NCBI GenBank assembly: GCA_036362985.1
Contig: JAYGXS010000009.1
Span: forward strand, 19,210,634 to 19,274,633
Source: Ligula intestinalis
Taxonomy: Eukaryota > Platyhelminthes > Cestoda > Diphyllobothriidea > Diphyllobothriidae
Reading direction: 5' to 3'
Length of the DNA: 64,000 nt
Numbering within the stretch: position 1 is the first letter of the stretch; each line of letters begins with the position of its first letter. Below are positions 55,648 to 61,788 of the stretch, piece after piece. The notes under the pieces are model-generated. The model had not been told where the DNA came from, searched no databases, and worked only from the letters and a program-made list of their open reading frames with translations. The translations under genes and the position numbers were made by a program.

Positions 55648-58600
55648 TTACAAGGCCAAGACATAGAAGCAGTTCCCTGTAATCTGCTGGCGACGCCTTC
55701 CACTAAGAACTCCAGAACCATTTCGACGGCCTGTACCCTGACGCCCGAGCGGACCCAGAGCCCGCGTGGCAGTCCCTGAAGGCCGCGATGTCAGAGCTGG
55801 CATACACCCATCTGGGCAAAACCCGGCGGCGACATCGTGACTGGATCACTAAACCCACGCTTGAGTTAGCCGAGGAGGCCGGCCGAGCCAGACTCACTGG
55901 CTCCCCCACTTACAGAGAGCTGCGGCGCCAAACGACAAGGGCCATCCGAGCCGATAGGAACACCTACTGGAGCGACTTTGCCACGGAAACGGAGCGAGCA
56001 GCTACCAGAGGTGACACCCACAAGCTCTACCGACTCTTAAAGCAGGCCAGTAGAGGTTCGGGGAACACCACCGAGACTTTACTGGATCGCAACGGTGCTG
56101 TCATCACTAAGATCGATGACCAGTTATAGAGATGACGCGAGCTTTTCTGTGACCCCCTTAACCATGATCCCTCTGTGATGTCTGACCTGTCGCCCAATGC
56201 GGACGATCCTCACCATCTGTGTGAGTGCAACACAGAGCCACCCAATGTAGAAGAAGTTGTCTCCATTCTCTTGAGGCTACGCAACAACAAGGCACCTGGT
56301 GAGGATGACCTGCCGCCGGAGCTCTTTAAATGTGCACCCGAGGTTATTGGGCCCTGGCTACAACAAATATTTGCCAAGATATGGGACAACGAAGTTGTGC
56401 CCTCTGACTGGAGAAAAGCAGTGATCCTCCCCTTGTTTAAAAAAGGCGACAGATGAGCGTGCAGAAATTACAGAGGCATTAGCCTTATCGATGTAGCGGC
56501 GAAAACATTTACGTCTCTTCTTCTCAAACGTTTCCAAACTGCGAGAGACCAGCGCACCCGCCCAAACCAGAGTGGATTTCGACCAGGTCATGGCTGCACC
56601 GACCAGATCTTCAATCTCAGCCGTGTACTGGAACTGAGATGGGGTCACCAACAACCCACCGTTCTATGCTTCATCGACTTTGCTGCCGCATTTGACTCTG
56701 TTGATCGCAGTTCGCTGTGGAACATAATGAGGACGGACGGCCTACCACCTAAGCTTCTCAATCTCATGCAGGCATACTATAGTGGCACTTCCACATGGGT
56801 GAGGACGCAGAACGGTGACACGGAAGCCTTTAGCGTCAGGACGGGCGTCCGCCAAGGCTGTGCCCTTTCACCAACCCTGTTCAACTATGCGGTGGACTGG
56901 ATCATGACCAAAGCACTGGATGACTTCCCGGGAGTGCAGTTTGATCGCTCGAAATGGGTGACTGACTTGGCGTATGCTGATGACGTCGTCCTCTTTGGCG
57001 ACAACTGTATTGCAGTTCAGCAGGCGTTGGACAAGGTCAATGAGCGTGCCCGATCCATCGGATTACACCTAAACGCCACTAAGACCCAACTCATGCTCTC
57101 CTGTGTACCCCCTACATCTGTCACTCCTATTTTTCTCGACGGTGCTCCTCTCGAAGTGGTCAACTCGTTTAGATACTTGGGCTCTTTGGTCACGGAAACG
57201 GGTCAAGGTGTCGACGAGGTTGTATCACGCGTCAACCGTTCCCGATCTGCCTTCTACCGTCTGTGCGCTCCTCTATGGAATAGAAGGAAAATATCACTAC
57301 GCACAAAGTCACGTGTTTACCAAGCAGTGGTTCGATCTATCCTGCTCTATGGCGGAGAGACATGGCCTATGCGTGCTGAGGACATGAGGCACATTGAGGT
57401 GTTTGACAATGACTGCCTACGCCACATCTTTCGTCACCGGCGCGTCGACCGAATTCGCTGCTCCGATCTCCGCCGACGCTGTCCCCTGGACGCTCTCCCT
57501 CCACTCCTGCTTCAGAGACGACTTCGGTGGTTCAAGCATGCGTCCCGGCTTGATGATGGTGAGCTGATTCGTGACCTGCTTGTGGCGACGCCTCCCCCCA
57601 CCTGGCACAAAGGTTCCCAAGCAGCACGCCTTCACGTTGGTGGAACCGACTGTACCCATCTCCGGACGGACCCATCTTCAGATGGACTCACCTCCGGACG
57701 GACCTATCTCCATATGGACCTATCTCCGGATGGACTACAGTAAAGAGCTGCACTTCCCTCCCCCCCCCCCCCCCCTATACCAAAATTTGCCAGTATATAT
57801 GTTTCCGCCTCTATCGTTTTTTCGAGAATGGATCTTCCTCATCCGGCGAGGTTGATCCGAATCCTTCTTCTTATTGCCGGCGTCGAGCCCAATCCGGGAC
57901 CTGCACAAGGAACTATCAGATGGTTCTGTTCCACCTGCGCCAAGCAGATCTTCCCAAACCAAGCTTGTGTCCTGTGTGTGCCTTGCAATAACTGGCAACA
58001 CTTCCGCGCAAGAGACACTAATTGCTCGGGTCTCACTTCCATCCACCAAGACAGCGGCTCATCGTACAGGTGCATAACCTGTCGTCATCCACGAAATGGG
58101 CCTGCTAACACTCCTGCACCCTCACTGCCACCACCACCTATGCCGCGGTCCGCCACGACTCAGGCTGCCTCACAACAACCCTCAGTACCGCCGCCGCTTA
58201 TGTCGCTGACCGTCCCAGACGCCTCACCACTTTCTGACCTCAAAATACTGCAGCTGAACTGTAATGGCCTTTCTGGTAAAACAGATGAGATCATTAAACT
58301 CCTCCATGATCATGACATCAAAATAGCTGCTCTCCAGGAGTCAAAGTTGTCAGCAAAGTCGAAGGTCCCACGTTTCCCGGGCTTCGCCGTCATTCGAAGA
58401 GACAGAGCTCGTAATGCCGGGGGTGGACTGGTCACTTTGGTTCACCAAAGTATCAAATACCAGGAGCTGACCTCTGCAGCAACATCCGCGGACTCGCCGC
58501 TGGAAGAACTCAAGGTACAAGTTACTATTGGACCGTCCAGTCTGACTGTCCATAACGTATACATTCCTCCACAAAGCAGTTGTGATGCCAACTTCAGACC

Positions 58601-61600
58601 ATCAATAGTCCACATGCTAACGGGTGATTCGAAACTCATCTTGGGCGACTTCAATGCCCACGATAACTTATGGTTCTCTAACCTTTCCTGTACTAGAGGT
58701 GCCTCACTAGCCGAGGAGATCAACAACACCAACTTTGGGGTCCTCAACACGGATGGAACGTCCACGAGACTCCCTCATTCAGGTACTTGCGCTAGCCCGG
58801 ACATTTCCATCGTCAGTTGCGACCTATTACTATCTTCCTCATGGGACTGTCTATGCAAACTGAGCTCTGACCACCTCCCGATAGTTATCACAATCAGCAC
58901 ACATGCTTCCCCGATTCGTAACGCTCGCAAGTGCTTTATGAATCTACGTAAAGCCAACTGGCCCGGTTTCCTTAGTGAAACTGAGAATCTCTTTGACCAG
59001 GCCCCTTTCCCTCCAGATGTTCGCCAAGGTGTGTCGGTTTTCAACCACATCATGCATACTGCCTCTAAGCACAACATTCCCGCGGGCAAGGTCTTTGATC
59101 CCATCCCAGGATACCCTACCAATGCGGCCACCTTATCAAGAGAGCGTGACGTCACCCAAGCTCAAAACCCTCAGCACCCGTCGTTACCGGCCATGACCTC
59201 AGAGATCTCCCGACTGGTCAATGAACACAAGAGGACCATATGGCAAGAAAAGCTAGCCACTTTCTCCAGCCGCACCAACACCAGCAAGTTGTGGCAAACA
59301 ATCAAATCCATCGGTAGAGGGGCACCTGCTCCTCCCAACCAGGTTATCAAATTCAATGGTATACCGAAGAAGACCGACAGAGACATTGCCAACCAATTCA
59401 ATGTGCATTTCACCACGGTTGCGGTCCATAAATCCTCGAAGAATTCGAGGATCGTCAAACACAGGTCGTGCAAACCTTTATTAATGCCGCTCCAGTTCTC
59501 AGCTCATGATACCACAACCGCGATTAAGCGTGCTAAGAACTCTAAGGCGTTTGGACCTGACGACATTACGATGGTACACCTAAAACACATAGGCCCCAGA
59601 GGTGTCGCATTCTTAACCAGGTTGTTTAATCTGTCTCTATCCACGTGCCATATACCAGCTATCTGGAAAATGGCTCATATCCTCCCCAGCCACAAAGCAG
59701 GTAAAGACTCCGCTGTCTCTGACAGTTACCGCCCGATCTCGCTTCTCAGCCCGGCCGTGAAAATACTTGAGCGTCTTATTCTCCCCTCGCTCAATAGACA
59801 TGCCAACCTCCAAGAACACCAACACGGTTTCAGAGCCTTCCACTCTACGACGTCAGCCCTACAACGTGTCACGGACCGCATTGCATGTGGTTTCAACAAA
59901 ACGAAACCAGCGGACAGAACAGTAATGGTCGCCCTCGACCTTAATAAAGCTTTTGACTGGGTTAACATTGACACCTTGATGACATCCCTCATGGATTCGT
60001 CGCTACCGAACGAGCTCTGCAGATGGCTGAACTGCTATCTCCGTGGCAGACAAACGCGAGTCGAATTCTCAGGCACGCTATCTAAAGCCCGCAACTCTAG
60101 GACAGGAGTTCCTCAATGTTCTGTCATTTCACCATCGCTATTCAACATCTACATGGCTGACCTCCCGAATCCCCCCCCCTGAAGTCGAAATGGTGACTTA
60201 CGCTGATGACATCACCCTGCTGTCCTCTCACCTAAACTTTCGCATGGCTGCCGATGCCTTAAATAACTACATCCCCAGTTTAGTCCGGCACCTAGACGAT
60301 AAGCAACTGAAACTATCCGCGAGCAAGTCCTCAGTAACTTTGTTCACTCCGGACCCCAAAGAATACAAATCCCATCCTCCAATTAAGGTGGAGGGCGATG
60401 ACATTTCCTAATGCCAGTATCCTAAACTCCTGGGCCTCACTCTCGACCCGACGCTGGCTCTACACCGCCATGCTGACATCCAAGCCAGCAAAGCCAAAGC
60501 CAAGCTCAACATCCTAAAAGCCTTGGCAGGTTCTTCATGGGGCCAGGACACTGAGACGTTAGTCACAACATACCGGGCAACAGACAAGGCAACGACTGAG
60601 CATGCATCAGCCATCTTCGCCTCACTGTTAAGCGATACCAGCTGGGCGAAAGTCCAACGCGTTGAGAACGCTGCTCTCCGCATCGCCACGGGCTGTGTTA
60701 ACATGACCAATGTAGATCACCTGTATCAGGAAACTCAAGTCCTGCCTCTGAAGGTTCACTCCATCATGAAGGCAAAAATCTACATTGCGCAGTCTCAAAA
60801 CCTAGAACATCCGGGCAATCGCCTTTTAACGCGCCCCCCACCTGCTAGACGCATGAAGCAGTCTACCATAGACGCGTACGGCCCACACGCTTCGGAGTAC
60901 CCCACTAATCTACCGATAACGGACCTCGTTAAGCGTATCCACACCGAAACTGTCGAGCTAGCCATCAGCAGCTATAAACCCAACAGAGTCCTCAACGCTC
61001 CTCCGCCGATCTCCGACGTTATGGCCAGAAAACGTAGGGCCAACCTGTCCAGAAACGCTAGAACCAGGCTATCCCAGCTGCGTTGCGGCTTCTCCACGCT
61101 GCTGAATTCATTCAAAAGCCGTCTCACCTCATGCTTTGACAACGTCACAGACAACTGTCCTGACTGCCTTTTGCCTTTCCACACAACATGCCACCTCTTC
61201 GACTGCCCAGCCAACCCTACGGACCTCACGCCTGAGGACCTATGGCTTCGCCCAGACAAAGTCGCCGAATTCCTTCATCTTTCTTAAACATTTTATACCG
61301 TTCTCTTTATTCTTTATTCCTTCATCTCTATCTCTTCATCTTTCTTAAAAATTTTATAACATGTATTGCTGGCAAACTAGGTTAAGGGAGAAAGCTAGTA
61401 CAACAACAACAACCACCTGGCACAAACGTCGCGGCGGGCAGCTGAAAACTTGGACAGCAACGGTCAAGCAGGATCTGTCGTCCGTTTCCGGCCCATGCGT
61501 CTACGGCCTACGCCAGTGGAACCGTGAATGGATGGTGCTCTCGTGTGAACAGGCGCAAGATCGACACGCCTGGACAGCTGTGATTCATGATGCAGTCAAC

Positions 61601-61733
61601 GTCAAAACGGATGCCGGCTCAACCCGCCCGAGGTGAATGCCGTTACAAGTACAAGTAAGTAGTAGTAGCAGGAGTGGTAGCAGTAGTAGTATTAGTATTA
61701 GTACTAGCAGCGGTAGCAGAAGTAGTAATAGTG

Positions 61734-61788
<55 letters not shown>

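Larger units (their letters stand above)
57612..61412 (+). mobile_element. Nested jockey/CR1-type LINE, nearly full length, 3.8 kb
   Basis: Bounded by a 14-bp target-site duplication and ending in (CAA)n. ORF from 57828: 2A-like LLLIAGVEPNPGP (about residues 13-25), a Cys-rich zinc-finger-like stretch (WFCSTCAKQIFPNQACVLC), AP endonuclease (LKILQLNCNGLSGKTDEIIK, ALQESKL, LILGDFNAHDNLW, SSDHLPIVI), RT (FGPDDITMVHLK, YRPISLLS, ALDLNKAFDWVN, TYADDITLL) and a terminal CPDCLLPFHTTCHLFDC finger ending at 61287. Lesions: a +1 shift in a C run at about 60172-60180 and TAA at 60409-60411. Motif B reads GVPQCSVISP, where Cys replaces the usual Gly. No RNase H was seen. Antisense to NAE1. Confidence 0.92.
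55700..61642 (+). mobile_element. RTE-type LINE (family RTE-A), interrupted by a nested LINE
   Basis: A single plus frame (55788-57611, resuming at 61427) reads RELRRQTTRAIRADRNTYWS, NNKAPGEDDLPPELFKCAPE, RNYRGISL, QSGFRPGHGCTDQIFN, then RT motif A LCFIDFAAAFDSVDR, motif B GVRQGCALSPTLFNYAVDWI, motif C LAYADDVVLFG, motif D HLNATKTQLM and motif E FRYLGSLVTETG. The C-terminus RRLRWFKHASRLDD runs to TWHK at 57611 and continues RRGGQLKTWTATVKQDLSSV after the insertion, ending TAG/TGA near 61636. Three in-frame stops (56127-56129, 56133-56135, 56454-56456) are the only lesions besides the insertion. The upstream endonuclease is missing. Its 3' tail is the (GTA)n array. Confidence 0.88.

Noticed and set aside
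55304..55648. CRISPR-like array
   Set aside because: Simple triplet repeats without spacers, in a eukaryotic genome.
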